A stretch of 37,640 bases of DNA, taken from JAAYYM01 sp964483395. Lineage in GTDB: Bacteria > Bacillota > Clostridia > Lachnospirales > Lachnospiraceae. A program made the translations under genes and the position numbers. Shown piece after piece: positions 9,106 through 16,655 of this stretch (positions within the stretch are counted from its first letter, which is position 1; each line of letters starts with the position of its first letter). The notes under the pieces are model-generated. The model had not been told where the DNA came from and made no database searches. It worked only from the letters and a program-made list of their open reading frames with translations. Where the stretch lies: positions 1 to 37,640 of the forward strand of contig CAZABT010000014.1 of assembly GCA_964483395.1 (NCBI GenBank). Direction: 5' to 3'.

Positions 9106-11160
9106 CTATGCCTTTACGAGATTTCCGACATTTTCCCGATCCACTACCGACAGCCTGCAGCCCATATTTTCCTTCGGAAAAGCTTCTCCTGTAACCAGAT
9201 GGTTGTACAGCCATACAATTGGATCGTGTCCCTGTCCAAACGGGTCCTGTGTGATGGTTGCATAGATGATGCCCTTCTCTATGTATGCATAAATCTCCTG
9301 GTTGTCATCAAAACCGACTGTAATCACGCTGTTTTTCCGTCCGCAATCTTCGATTGCCTTTGCTACCGTTGCCTGTAAGCCGGAGGTTACATAGATTGCA
9401 TCCAACTCTGTATGCTTCTTTAGACAATGAACTGCTCTTTGGTATACCAACTCCGGAACATCCTTTTCAGCAAATTCCTCTATTACATGAATGCCCTTAC
9501 AGGATGATATCTTATCCATAAAACCGTCTCTGCGATCCTGATTAACCTGAATGGCTAGATCTCCGGTCGCAAGAACAATATTTCCTTTTTTATTCAGCGC
9601 CTTTTCCATACATTTCGCGGCCAGCGCACCTGCCTCCCTTCCGTCAGGACTGAAATATGCCAGTCTTTTGACCTCCGGACTACAGTCACAGTTAAACGCA
9701 ACCACTTTAAGGCCTCTGGAAATTGCTTCCTTCAGGCGCTGCGTTGCCCCTCCGAGAAATCCCGCAAAAATAATACCATCATACTGCTCATTGATACACT
9801 GCTGAATCTTATCGGCTACCTGCTGATCAAGCGGCATTGCCAATTCTCCATCAAAAGGATGATAATCTATCAGGACATTCCTGCCTTCCAGTTCCTTTTC
9901 AGCATAATACACGCCCCTGCGCACACCATACCAGAAATCATTATCCAGCATAGTCAGGAAAGCAATTTTAATTTGCTTCCTTCCCGTCTTTGAGGTCGGC
10001 AAAACAGAGGTGTTGAACTGTCCCAACAGATTCTGAATGCTGCCAAGCATTCCATTCAAAGCTTCTACATTTTCACCAATCTGAGATGATTCTGCCGCAG
10101 TTTCCTCAGATGCCGCCGCTATCTCATGTGTTTTCTCTGTAATCTGCTGTGTCGCATTATACAGCTTGTCTGCCTGTATCTTCAAATCACCTGAGTTCTC
10201 AGCGATGATTCCGGTTTTATCCGCAATGGCCTGCACACTTCCCTGAACATCAAAAGCCTGCTGACTGATGGAATATAAGGATTGACTGACTCCGCCAAAG
10301 GTCTCCTTACTCTGGTTGAATGCAGCTTCACATTTCTGAATACTTTCGTTAAACTGCTGACTGCTTGCAACAATTCCCTCCAGCAGCTCCCTAATTGTTC
10401 CCATTCCATTTTTGGTATCATTTGACATTGCATTCATTTGATCAACTACTACTGCAAAGCCCTTACCTGCTTCTCCGACTCTTGCAGCTTCAATCGATCC
10501 GTTCAATGCCAGCAGGGTTAGCTGATTATTGATCCCAATGATAAAATCGCCGACTTCCTCGATCTGCCTGATTTCTTCATTAAATTTGTCCAAAATCTGA
10601 TTGATGTTTGACAGGTCCTGTGAAACCGCATCAATATCGGCAGAATAGCCATTGATCTCCTCAATACTCTTTTTACTGGTCTGTGCTGTCTCATCCAGAC
10701 GTTCCTTGATATCCGATACGGATTCATATATTTCCTGCATCTGGAGGTTACTGGACTCTATCAGTTCCAGATTTTGTACTACCAGATCCATCTGTTCTGC
10801 CGTCTTCTGCGCTACCGCAGTAACACCCTCTGCAATCTGCTCATTTCCTGCCTGATTTGCGCCTACACTTCTGGACAACACATTGATTGCATCAGAAAGG
10901 GTAATTACATTTACCTTAGTTGCTTCAATAAAGGTCAGCAGGTTATTCTTAATGGAATCAAATCCACCTGCAAGAACAGTTGCATTGTTCTTCCTGCCTC
11001 CTCCCAATTGTATATCCTCAACATCCAGCTTACCCTTTGCAACCATATCTGCCTTATTAGAAATCCTACGATATGACAGGTTACTCTTGACTAGAATAAA
11101 TCCTAACACAATCACTGCTGCCGTTTCTACTGCTACCAATGTAATCAGTACTGTTAACAT
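9106..11160 (-). CDS. Methyl-accepting signalling protein fused to a type 1 periplasmic-binding-protein-like domain
   Basis: The 684-residue protein has a single N-terminal membrane helix (about 4-25), a short HAMP-like remnant (about 30-75), an MCP coiled-coil signalling domain (about 80-385) with the hairpin tip LTLLALNGSIEAARVGEAGK (near 214-233), and a C-terminal domain from about 395 that resembles RbsB-type sugar-binding proteins (IKIAFLTMLDNDFWYGVRRG; YDGIIFAGFLGG; GDLAIQVNQDRRDGF; VGFDDNQEIYAYIEKG). In ordinary MCPs the sensor is outside and N-terminal; here only one helix precedes both domains, so the binding domain should be cytoplasmic. The start is set by AGGGGAGG six bases before ATG 11160. 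It may signal to CheA or act independently of motility; no che gene is in the window. Confidence 0.87.
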   Translation of the reverse strand: MLTVLITLVAVETAAVIVLGFILVKSNLSYRRISNKADMVAKGKLDVEDIQLGGGRKNNATVLAGGFDSIKNNLLTFIEATKVNVITLSDAINVLSRSVGANQAGNEQIAEGVTAVAQKTAEQMDLVVQNLELIESSNLQMQEIYESVSDIKERLDETAQTSKKSIEEINGYSADIDAVSQDLSNINQILDKFNEEIRQIEEVGDFIIGINNQLTLLALNGSIEAARVGEAGKGFAVVVDQMNAMSNDTKNGMGTIRELLEGIVASSQQFNESIQKCEAAFNQSKETFGGVSQSLYSISQQAFDVQGSVQAIADKTGIIAENSGDLKIQADKLYNATQQITEKTHEIAAASEETAAESSQIGENVEALNGMLGSIQNLLGQFNTSVLPTSKTGRKQIKIAFLTMLDNDFWYGVRRGVYYAEKELEGRNVLIDYHPFDGELAMPLDQQVADKIQQCINEQYDGIIFAGFLGGATQRLKEAISRGLKVVAFNCDCSPEVKRLAYFSPDGREAGALAAKCMEKALNKKGNIVLATGDLAIQVNQDRRDGFMDKISSCKGIHVIEEFAEKDVPELVYQRAVHCLKKHTELDAIYVTSGLQATVAKAIEDCGRKNSVITVGFDDNQEIYAYIEKGIIYATITQDPFGQGHDPIVWLYNHLVTGEAFPKENMGCRLSVVDRENVGNLVKA

Positions 11161-11201
11161 ACAATTCCTCCCCTGCACTATTATGTACTCTTAATTGATA
11201 T

Positions 11202-11222
11202 ATTATATCAGATTATTCTGAT
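11202..11222 (-). promoter_or_regulatory. Putative -10 box with overlapping palindrome upstream of the MCP-like gene
   Basis: Minus-strand TATAAT (11207-11202) abuts a perfect 16-base inverted repeat, ATCAGATTATTCTGAT (11207-11222), that would cover the spacer of the promoter. No good -35 is visible. The palindrome could be an operator. Confidence 0.35.
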
Positions 11223-11259
11223 TATTAATAGCAGTTCTCTCTATTCACGCAACTTTTCG

Positions 11260-11580
11260 TCATTGCAGTTCCTTTTTTATTTCACTATTCATTTTGTCTT
11301 TTGCAAGCATCTGTGTTCTTTTTGCGATGATAACTGCCAAAATGTCCTTCGCCTGCTTTTTGTTTCTTTGTCCGATGCACTGCTTGATATGAATCAATTG
11401 TCTTTCAAATGTATCAATTCTTGCTTCTTTAGACAACTTCTGCATTTTCTGCACTGTCATACTCGCCGTCTGCCAGTTTTCATGCTCAATCGCCTGCCCC
11501 AGCTTCATAAAATTCAGACTTTCAAGAAATGTCCGTTGTCCGACCCCCTGCAAATCATAAGTATGCTGCAATTCCTTCAT
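11260..11580 (-). CDS. Small helical protein of unknown function (106 aa)
   Basis: The 106-residue protein is predicted all-helical, rich in Lys, Gln and Glu, and lacks a signal peptide or membrane helix. ATG 11580 is preceded by CGGAGG at seven bases, supporting a real gene. It resembles small helix-repeat proteins (for example the segment FMKLGQAIEHENWQTASMTV), but I do not recognise a family. It lies 99 bases upstream of the MCP-like gene, with a palindromic putative promoter between them, and downstream of a methyltransferase gene. It could be a partner of the MCP-like protein, which is only inference from proximity. Confidence 0.6.
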   Translation of the reverse strand: MKELQHTYDLQGVGQRTFLESLNFMKLGQAIEHENWQTASMTVQKMQKLSKEARIDTFERQLIHIKQCIGQRNKKQAKDILAVIIAKRTQMLAKDKMNSEIKKELQ

Positions 11581-11617
11581 GTCCCGGCCTCCGATGTTAT
11601 CCTCCTGATATCTTCCG

Positions 11618-11644
11618 CTGAAGCAAAAAACGATTCGGCTTCAG
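11618..11644. repeat. Short inverted repeat between methyltransferase and helical-protein genes
   Basis: CTGAAGC (11618-11624) and GCTTCAG (11638-11644) flank a 13-base loop. Read leftward, the T6 run lies in the loop rather than after the stem, so it is not a standard terminator. It may be a weak processing or pausing hairpin. Confidence 0.3.
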
Positions 11645-11662
11645 GTACTCCTTTCACACGAA

Positions 11663-12409
11663 CTATAACTTCATCTTCTCCGTCAGGATCTTAATTTCCT
11701 GCTCACAATATTCTCTTGTGATAGCTCCACGTTCTGCAAAGTCCTCCAACATCTTCTTCTGACGTTCGAACAGATCGCGGTTATTCTTTTTGATTTTCTT
11801 CAGAATCATAACCCTCGAATAACTGCAATGCTCATATCGAGATATTTCAAATCCATTCCGTTCAAAATATTTTTTCATATCTTGTACAATAAATGTTTTG
11901 TAGGACTTTGGTTCAAGTCGTTCAATGGGAAAAAACAGCATTCTCTTAAAAAGATTCCGGCTCCGTTCCCACTCAGTTACAATCAGCTCCCCGTCATCCT
12001 TCAGAACACGCCTCGCTTCTGAAAGAAGTGCCGCTGCGGATTCCGGCTCCATTTCATGCAGCACTAAAGACAATAATACCTTGTCAAAGCATGCATCTTT
12101 AAAGTCCATATTGACAGCATCCATATAATAAAGCTTCATATTTGTAATTCCTGCTTTTTTCACCTTATGAAGGGCTACTCTCAGCATGTCCTTTGACATA
12201 TCCACCCCTGCCACCTTGACCGATGGCTTTGCTTTTGCAATGTTGATTCCATTTGTTGCCGTACCGGTGCATAAGTCCAGTATCCTATCTCCCTTATCAA
12301 TTGCTTCAAATACCATTCTTCTCGGACTTTTTTTGTAGTTTCCGAAGTAAGTTACATCCAATAAATCGTAAAAACCCGCTATCACCTTGTAAATTAAATT
12401 TAAATTCAT
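11663..12409 (-). CDS. Class I SAM-dependent methyltransferase (UbiE-like)
   Basis: The 248-residue protein has the Rossmann SAM-binding motif ILDLCTGTATNGINIA (about 43-58), the acidic loop VAGVDMSKDML, and the post-motif FDKVLLSLVLHEM. This places it in the UbiE/COQ5-like small-molecule methyltransferases. The start is preceded by AAGGAG at about ten bases. The substrate is unknown; it need not be quinone biosynthesis because no men or ubi genes are nearby. It appears to be the first gene of its unit, with a promoter-like sequence about 85-110 bases upstream. Confidence 0.85.
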   Translation of the reverse strand: MNLNLIYKVIAGFYDLLDVTYFGNYKKSPRRMVFEAIDKGDRILDLCTGTATNGINIAKAKPSVKVAGVDMSKDMLRVALHKVKKAGITNMKLYYMDAVNMDFKDACFDKVLLSLVLHEMEPESAAALLSEARRVLKDDGELIVTEWERSRNLFKRMLFFPIERLEPKSYKTFIVQDMKKYFERNGFEISRYEHCSYSRVMILKKIKKNNRDLFERQKKMLEDFAERGAITREYCEQEIKILTEKMKL

Positions 12410-12492
12410 CCTCTGTTCTCCTTTAAGAGATATTTGATTTTCCTGCCTATGAGCCCGCTCCTCAGTTGACTCATTTTTCTTTTATTAATACC

Positions 12493-12521
12493 ATAATAAT
12501 ACATTTCATTGCTTCTGTCAG
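12493..12521 (-). promoter_or_regulatory. Putative sigma-A promoter of the methyltransferase gene
   Basis: Minus-strand CTGACA (12521-12516), a 17-base spacer and TATTAT (12498-12493) lie about 85 bases before the start codon. The fit is good but not perfect, in an AT-rich intergenic region. Confidence 0.45.
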
Positions 12522-12787
12522 TAAAATTTTCCGAGCTGGCACGCTGATCTTATCATGCTTCATTTATATTTTAATTGACAAGGTCGCCTGCAACCCAAGA
12601 TTTCCATTTTGTAACTGCCTCCTCTTAATATATCAGTAAACTGAAGATGTCTTTTACAATTTTTCACACAGGTAAGATTTTACTTTCTATATGGCTTGCT
12701 AATAGCTGTCATCTCGAAAAAAATGACTGAATCAGCATGCTTTTTCATACATAATATTACATTTTCTCGATATGCAGACCTCTTTGC

Positions 12788-12887
12788 NNNNNNNNNNNNN
12801 NNNNNNNNNNNNNNNNNNNNNNNNNNNNNNNNNNNNNNNNNNNNNNNNNNNNNNNNNNNNNNNNNNNNNNNNNNNNNNNNNNNNNNN
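12788..12887. other. Assembly gap (100 N)
   Basis: There are exactly 100 N, of unknown true size, lying in the non-coding stretch between the anti-sigma operon terminator and the methyltransferase promoter. Confidence 0.99.
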
Positions 12888-12911
12888 ACTGTAATCGATT
12901 GGTTTTTAATG

Positions 12912-12941
12912 CAAAGAACTCCGCTCACTATTGAGCGGAGT
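12912..12941 (-). terminator. Intrinsic terminator with the anti-sigma stop codon in its loop
   Basis: ACTCCGCTCA (12918-12927) and TGAGCGGAGT (12932-12941) form a perfect 10-bp stem with a 4-base loop, followed leftward by TCTTTG. The TAG stop of the anti-sigma gene (12930-12928) lies in the loop, so the last codons encode half of the stem. Confidence 0.8.
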
Positions 12942-13737
12942 CCTTTGGCTGTTCCCATAACACGGTTTCTGTTCCATCGCTTTCTAGATACACGATTCGA
13001 TCAAGCGTTCCAAAGTCTATAGAGGTGGTATAGCTACCTCCGCTTGCCTGTCTGTTGTTCAGAACGGTGGTTTTATAATGCTCGATATACATGACGCGCT
13101 CACCATCCGTCTCCTTGATCTCCCATAAAATTGAACGCAGAAAATAGGGTGATTTCCATTTGATCAATGTCAAGGTTTCATATTGATCCAGAATGCCCTG
13201 CGTTACCGATAAATGGCTTCCCGGAAAATCAGGAATGCTGATCGTATAGCTCTGCTCCTCTGCATCCGAAGCATCATTGCCCGTGCTGATAACTACCATC
13301 TGATCGGCATCATTGCTTAAACCATATTGCTCCTCTGCTGACAGATCAACAGTTGCAAATTCTTTCATGGGGTAGACCTCTGCCGTAACCTCGACCTCCT
13401 GCCTCGGAACTTCTTTGATCACTGCATTGAATAACAATTCAAAGCTCCCTACTGCCAGAAGAACAGCAACAATTCCGACTTCAATTGCAATCCTGACCTT
13501 GCGGTTCAGTTTCTTTTTGATCTTGTGAAGCATGACCCGATCGGTCTTTGCTTCCTCCTCCGGCTCTATTGCTGCTTCCTGCACATATTCTTTTTTCATG
13601 GTTTCACACAGTACACTGCACTCCTTACATTCTCTCAGATGTTCCTCAACAGCTTCCTTGGTTACATCACTTTCCAGACCATCTATGTATGTCGGCAGCA
13701 AATCCTTAATGATTTCACATGGTAATTTCGTACTCAT
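12928..13737 (-). CDS. Zinc-finger (zf-HC2) membrane anti-sigma factor
   Basis: The 269-residue protein has an N-terminal anti-sigma zinc-binding motif, H33-x3-C37-x2-C40 in EEHLRECKECSVLC, a membrane helix at about 82-104, and an extracytoplasmic domain of about 160 residues. Such proteins hold an ECF sigma factor at the membrane until a signal triggers release. Its start overlaps the end of the sigma gene by 23 bases, so translation is probably coupled. The outer domain has no recognised ligand. A terminator overlaps the stop codon. Confidence 0.9.
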   Translation of the reverse strand: MSTKLPCEIIKDLLPTYIDGLESDVTKEAVEEHLRECKECSVLCETMKKEYVQEAAIEPEEEAKTDRVMLHKIKKKLNRKVRIAIEVGIVAVLLAVGSFELLFNAVIKEVPRQEVEVTAEVYPMKEFATVDLSAEEQYGLSNDADQMVVISTGNDASDAEEQSYTISIPDFPGSHLSVTQGILDQYETLTLIKWKSPYFLRSILWEIKETDGERVMYIEHYKTTVLNNRQASGGSYTTSIDFGTLDRIVYLESDGTETVLWEQPKDSAQ

Positions 13738-14230
13738 CCTCCATCCATCCTTTCAATTTGTTTTTACTCCGATAAAATATGACTCTCGCCCAGTTTTCGC
13801 TTTTTCCCAAAATACCTCCGATTTCCCGAAAGGAAAGCTCTGCAAATATTCTCAGATAAACCACATCCTTCTCATCCGGCCCAAGCCGCTGAATCATGCG
13901 ATACAGTTGTGTCTTATTCTCCTTCTGTATCATGGCCTGTTCGGGGAGCAGTTGTGCATCCGGTATCTGATTTTCCATTTCGTCAGACAACGGCATATTT
14001 GCATTTTCTTTCTTTTTGATATGATCTAAATAGGTATTTCTGGCAATTGCACAGAGCCAAGTCAAAATCTTTCCGCCTTGAAAGCTGTCGATATTCTTGA
14101 TTGCTTTACAGAATGTATCCGCAACGATGTCCTCTGACAGAGTTTCATTCCTGCACAGGGAAAGAACATAGCGTTTGACAGGTAATGCATAGTCCTGATA
14201 CATCTTCTGTATCTCAATGGATTCTTTCAA
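13715..14230 (-). CDS. ECF-type RNA polymerase sigma factor
   Basis: The 171-residue sigma-70-family protein has region 2 with LSEDIVADTFCKAIKNIDSF and LTWLCAIARNTYLDHIKKK, and region 4 with LGPDEKDVVYLRIFAELSFREIGGILGKSENWARV. It directs RNA polymerase to a small regulon in response to an envelope signal. A TTG start at 14230 is preferred because AGGAGG lies ten bases upstream; a longer ATG frame to 14266 has no ribosome site and would put AGGAGG inside the gene. It is followed by its anti-sigma factor (23-base overlap) and preceded by an acyltransferase gene 52 bases away in the same direction. Confidence 0.9.
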   Translation of the reverse strand: MKESIEIQKMYQDYALPVKRYVLSLCRNETLSEDIVADTFCKAIKNIDSFQGGKILTWLCAIARNTYLDHIKKKENANMPLSDEMENQIPDAQLLPEQAMIQKENKTQLYRMIQRLGPDEKDVVYLRIFAELSFREIGGILGKSENWARVIFYRSKNKLKGWMEDEYEITM

Positions 14231-14282
14231 GTTCTTTCCACCTCCTCTGTCTATGAAACGTCTCATCCCGAATTATGTTACA

Positions 14283-15341
14283 TTATTTTTTAATTCCCAA
14301 TACAAGATAGCGTACCACCGGAATCCTCTTAAATAACTCGTAAATTGCCGGAGTCAGCACCAGTTCCAAGAGCAGAGCCAGCACATACGTCACAATAGCC
14401 GGTAGGTTACAGTGATTTGCCAAAACATAGCACACCGTCAGGACGATTGGATAATGTACGATATATAGCCCAAAGCTTGCCCCTGTCATATACTTCGTAA
14501 AACGAGAGGTACCGTTGCACCATGCCTTACCACATCCGAGAATTGCCAGACATGCAATCCAGAGATACCCGTTGGTAAAGAAACCTTGCAGACATTCTGC
14601 ATCGGCATAGTTCTGCCCGAAATAATAAATCGTATATCCGATTCCCAGAGCCACGGCAAGAATCAGCATTGGAAAACGTGCCTTTTCTATTCTGTCCTGT
14701 ATTTCATCATGTGAAAGCACAAAATAACCAATGAGAAATGCCATAAAATAAATACCGAAACGATAGGTTGTAATAACCGGCATATTCAATATCTGTGCAG
14801 CTCCCCAAATCGGAATTACCAGAAGAAGCAGAACAAAAATGTTGCATTTTCCGCACACCTGCCATAGCTTTTCCGATGCCTTGATCTTGCGAATCAATAC
14901 CAATAACACAGAAAACAGAAATAGAAGCTGTATGAACCAAAGCGGGCCTGTTCCACTGAGCACAAATACTGGATAGCGGAAGAAGGAAGGGATGGAATCC
15001 AATCCTCCCCCCGCCTTGACATTAAAATATCCCCCAATCCAATGGTACACAAACAGACCCAACGTAGATGGTATCAACAGCTTAGTCATTCTACTCTTAA
15101 AGAATTCTCGATCTGAACGCTTGTCTAACGAATATCTGCTGCTGATTCCCGCAATCAGAAACAGAAGCACCATGAACCACGGATATACAAAATAAAGAAT
15201 AGAATCCTGACCACATGTATTTCCGGGACTCGCAACATTTCCAAGTATGCCTACATGATTAAACAAATAGAATACATGATAAACGAGTACCAGCAAAACA
15301 GTAGCCCATCTGATATTGTCTAAATATGACTTCCTCATCAT
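14283..15341 (-). CDS. Acyltransferase 3 family membrane protein
   Basis: The 352-residue, about ten-helix membrane protein begins MMRKSYLDNIRWATVLLVLVYH, the typical start of acyltransferase 3 (OafA/WecH-like) proteins with the conserved His in helix 1, and has the SSRYSLDKRSDREFFKSR loop typical of the family. Such proteins O-acetylate or otherwise acylate cell-surface sugars or lipids. The start overlaps the AbrB-type gene by four bases (ATGA) with its GGAGG inside that gene, so translation is coupled. It sits ahead of an ECF sigma/anti-sigma pair, suggesting an envelope-stress cassette. The acceptor is unknown. Confidence 0.88.
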   Translation of the reverse strand: MMRKSYLDNIRWATVLLVLVYHVFYLFNHVGILGNVASPGNTCGQDSILYFVYPWFMVLLFLIAGISSRYSLDKRSDREFFKSRMTKLLIPSTLGLFVYHWIGGYFNVKAGGGLDSIPSFFRYPVFVLSGTGPLWFIQLLFLFSVLLVLIRKIKASEKLWQVCGKCNIFVLLLLVIPIWGAAQILNMPVITTYRFGIYFMAFLIGYFVLSHDEIQDRIEKARFPMLILAVALGIGYTIYYFGQNYADAECLQGFFTNGYLWIACLAILGCGKAWCNGTSRFTKYMTGASFGLYIVHYPIVLTVCYVLANHCNLPAIVTYVLALLLELVLTPAIYELFKRIPVVRYLVLGIKK

Positions 15342-15649
15342 TTTTCTTCCTCCTGACTGGCTTTGATTGCCTTTGCAAAGTTTATGGAATCCTCTTCATC
15401 ATTTTCCGGACAAACCTCTGTCCCTTTTCCTTCAAAAATGGCATCTGCAATCTTGGAAAACACATCATAATGCTGTATGGCAATTCCCTTTTGAACATCT
15501 GCAAGTAAAAGCAGCGTATCTCCGGGATAGATTTCAAACATATCCCTGACTTCCTTTGGAATCACAATCTGTCCCTTCGGGCCCACCTTAACAGAACTCA
15601 TGTATTTATTATCCGGCTGCTTTACATTTCCTCTTTCCTGTTTCTTCAT
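15338..15649 (-). CDS. AbrB/MazE/SpoVT-type DNA-binding regulator
   Basis: The 103-residue protein carries the swapped-hairpin AbrB DNA-binding fold at about 20-60, with VKVGPKGQIVIPKEVRDMF and PGDTLLLL. The start is 15649 because AGGAGG lies nine bases upstream; a longer frame to 15769 would run through a consensus promoter and is rejected. It is the first gene of AbrB-acyltransferase-sigma-anti-sigma. The leader carries three phased palindromes and four hexamer repeats, the expected setting for autoregulation. It could also act as the antitoxin half of a pair, but no toxin follows. Confidence 0.9.
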   Translation of the reverse strand: MKKQERGNVKQPDNKYMSSVKVGPKGQIVIPKEVRDMFEIYPGDTLLLLADVQKGIAIQHYDVFSKIADAIFEGKGTEVCPENDEEDSINFAKAIKASQEEEK

Positions 15650-15664
15650 ATTCCAATACCTCCT

Positions 15665-15688
15665 CGTATCCGTATTCGTATTCGTATA
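15665..15688. repeat. Four tandem hexamers in the AbrB leader
   Basis: Four consecutive CGTAT(C/T/A) hexamers lie just upstream of the ribosome site of the AbrB-type gene: CGTATC, CGTATT, CGTATT, CGTATA. The 6-base spacing may reflect slippage or a repeated contact site. Confidence 0.7.
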
Positions 15689-15751
15689 AATATTATTTAT
15701 ATAAGTATTACTTGTATAACTAATTATACTTTTACGCCCTATAAATGTCAA
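15685..15751 (-). promoter_or_regulatory. Consensus sigma-A promoter with three phased palindromes
   Basis: Minus-strand TTGACA (15751-15746), a 17-base spacer and TATAAT (15728-15723) are perfect consensus. Just downstream lie TATAAATATTATTTATA (15685-15701, perfect around its centre) and TATAAGTATTACTTGTA (15700-15716, one mismatch pair). A third, TATAA-N4-TTATA (15715-15728), overlaps the -10. The first two centres are 15 bases apart. They cover the start of transcription, fitting repression. Confidence 0.75.
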
Positions 15752-15752
15752 C

Positions 15753-15784
15753 ACAAAAAGGACAGCCACTTATGTGCTGCCCTT
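15753..15784 (-). terminator. Intrinsic terminator after the YugP-like gene
   Basis: AAGGGCAGC/GCTGTCCTT (9 bp with one G-U) closes a 9-base loop and is followed leftward by TTTTTGTG. It ends the efflux and YugP-like transcripts directly before the AbrB operon promoter. Confidence 0.75.
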
Positions 15785-15809
15785 AATCATTCACAAAATA
15801 TCTCTGTTA

Positions 15810-16601
15810 TTATGATTTTGAACTTGAACTGCTTTGATTGGAAACCATTGCGACAATCTGAAGAATTCGATAAATCAATTCCAGAAGTGCAAGAATCATA
15901 TTATTGATATATTCAATATTATAGAGCTTAAACAGCTTTTGAACCATAACTATTTCTTCTTCATTGGCTATTGCATCGTTTCTCATCAATTCAATCGCGC
16001 GAAGCTGTGCCTTTTTCTCCGTTTTAAGTACCGTAACAGACAAGAAAAAGGAAAACAAATAAAACAGCAGACCAAATACAGCACAAGCAATCGTGCAAAC
16101 CCCGTCAGAATGATAAATATACATATCCAAAACAGCACCTATAAGCACAAGAGGGATAAAAGCGAACGGTCCAAAAGTAATCAACGGTACCAGCTTGATC
16201 CTTTTTTTCATATCGGGATCTTTCTCCTTGTCTAAAATTGCAAGTGCAGACTTTTGCGCTGCCATGGCCATAGAAGATACACTTTTCTTCTTATAAGTCA
16301 TTCTGCGCAGTCTCACCTTCTTGAAATAATGGCTGTAACTGTTTCCAAATAAAATAGAGCCTGTTGCGGACACTTTAATATGATTGAGATTGTTTTGGTC
16401 AAGAATTTTTCTTGCAATCTCCTCACCTGTCTTGCCAATGCTGTTCTCTTTCCTGTTATAACGAATGTATGAAATCGCTAAATAAATGGAAACAATCAGA
16501 GAAATAACAGAAACCAACACAATCAAAAAAACGACTGCTACGAGTGTCACTGCAACTCCTGCCTGCATCTGTGAAAAATTTTCTATCAGCATTTCATCCA
16601 T
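15810..16601 (-). CDS. YugP-like membrane protein lacking the HEXXH zinc motif
   Basis: The 263-residue protein matches the layout of YugP-type (Zn_peptidase_2) membrane metallopeptidases: an N-terminal helix (about 17-46), GEEIARKILDQNNLNHIKVS, VRLRRMTYKKKSVSSMAMAA, then two or three helices and KAQLRAIELM near the C-terminal part. Where active members have HECGH, this protein has QKSAL (116-120), so both zinc histidines and the catalytic Glu are missing. It is probably catalytically dead and may have a regulatory or scaffold role. ATG 16601 with GGGAGAG upstream is preferred over an ATG at 16619. It lies 54 bases after the ABC ATPase gene; a TATAAT at 16647-16642 might give it its own promoter. 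Confidence 0.75.
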   Translation of the reverse strand: MDEMLIENFSQMQAGVAVTLVAVVFLIVLVSVISLIVSIYLAISYIRYNRKENSIGKTGEEIARKILDQNNLNHIKVSATGSILFGNSYSHYFKKVRLRRMTYKKKSVSSMAMAAQKSALAILDKEKDPDMKKRIKLVPLITFGPFAFIPLVLIGAVLDMYIYHSDGVCTIACAVFGLLFYLFSFFLSVTVLKTEKKAQLRAIELMRNDAIANEEEIVMVQKLFKLYNIEYINNMILALLELIYRILQIVAMVSNQSSSSSKS

Positions 16602-16655
16602 ATGTATTCTCTCTCCCATTTCTTTTATATGATATTGTTTTATTATAACAGATTT

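Larger units (their letters stand above)
12410..12917. other. Intergenic region with assembly gap
   Basis: About 500 bases without a convincing gene. Apart from a promoter-like element at 12493-12521 and the 100-N gap at 12788-12887, short open frames here lack ribosome sites and read through the N run, so they are not called. The gap could hide a gene. Confidence 0.6.

Noticed and set aside
12680..12958. Short open frames flanking the second gap
   Set aside because: No ribosome sites, no family-like sequence, and continuity relies on N.
15665..15716. CRISPR-like or satellite array
   Set aside because: Repeats are 6-17 bases without spacers of regular length; the setting is a promoter-operator.
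15650..15769. N-terminal extension of the AbrB-type protein
   Set aside because: It would run through a perfect sigma-A promoter and three palindromes, and the only ribosome site is at 15649.
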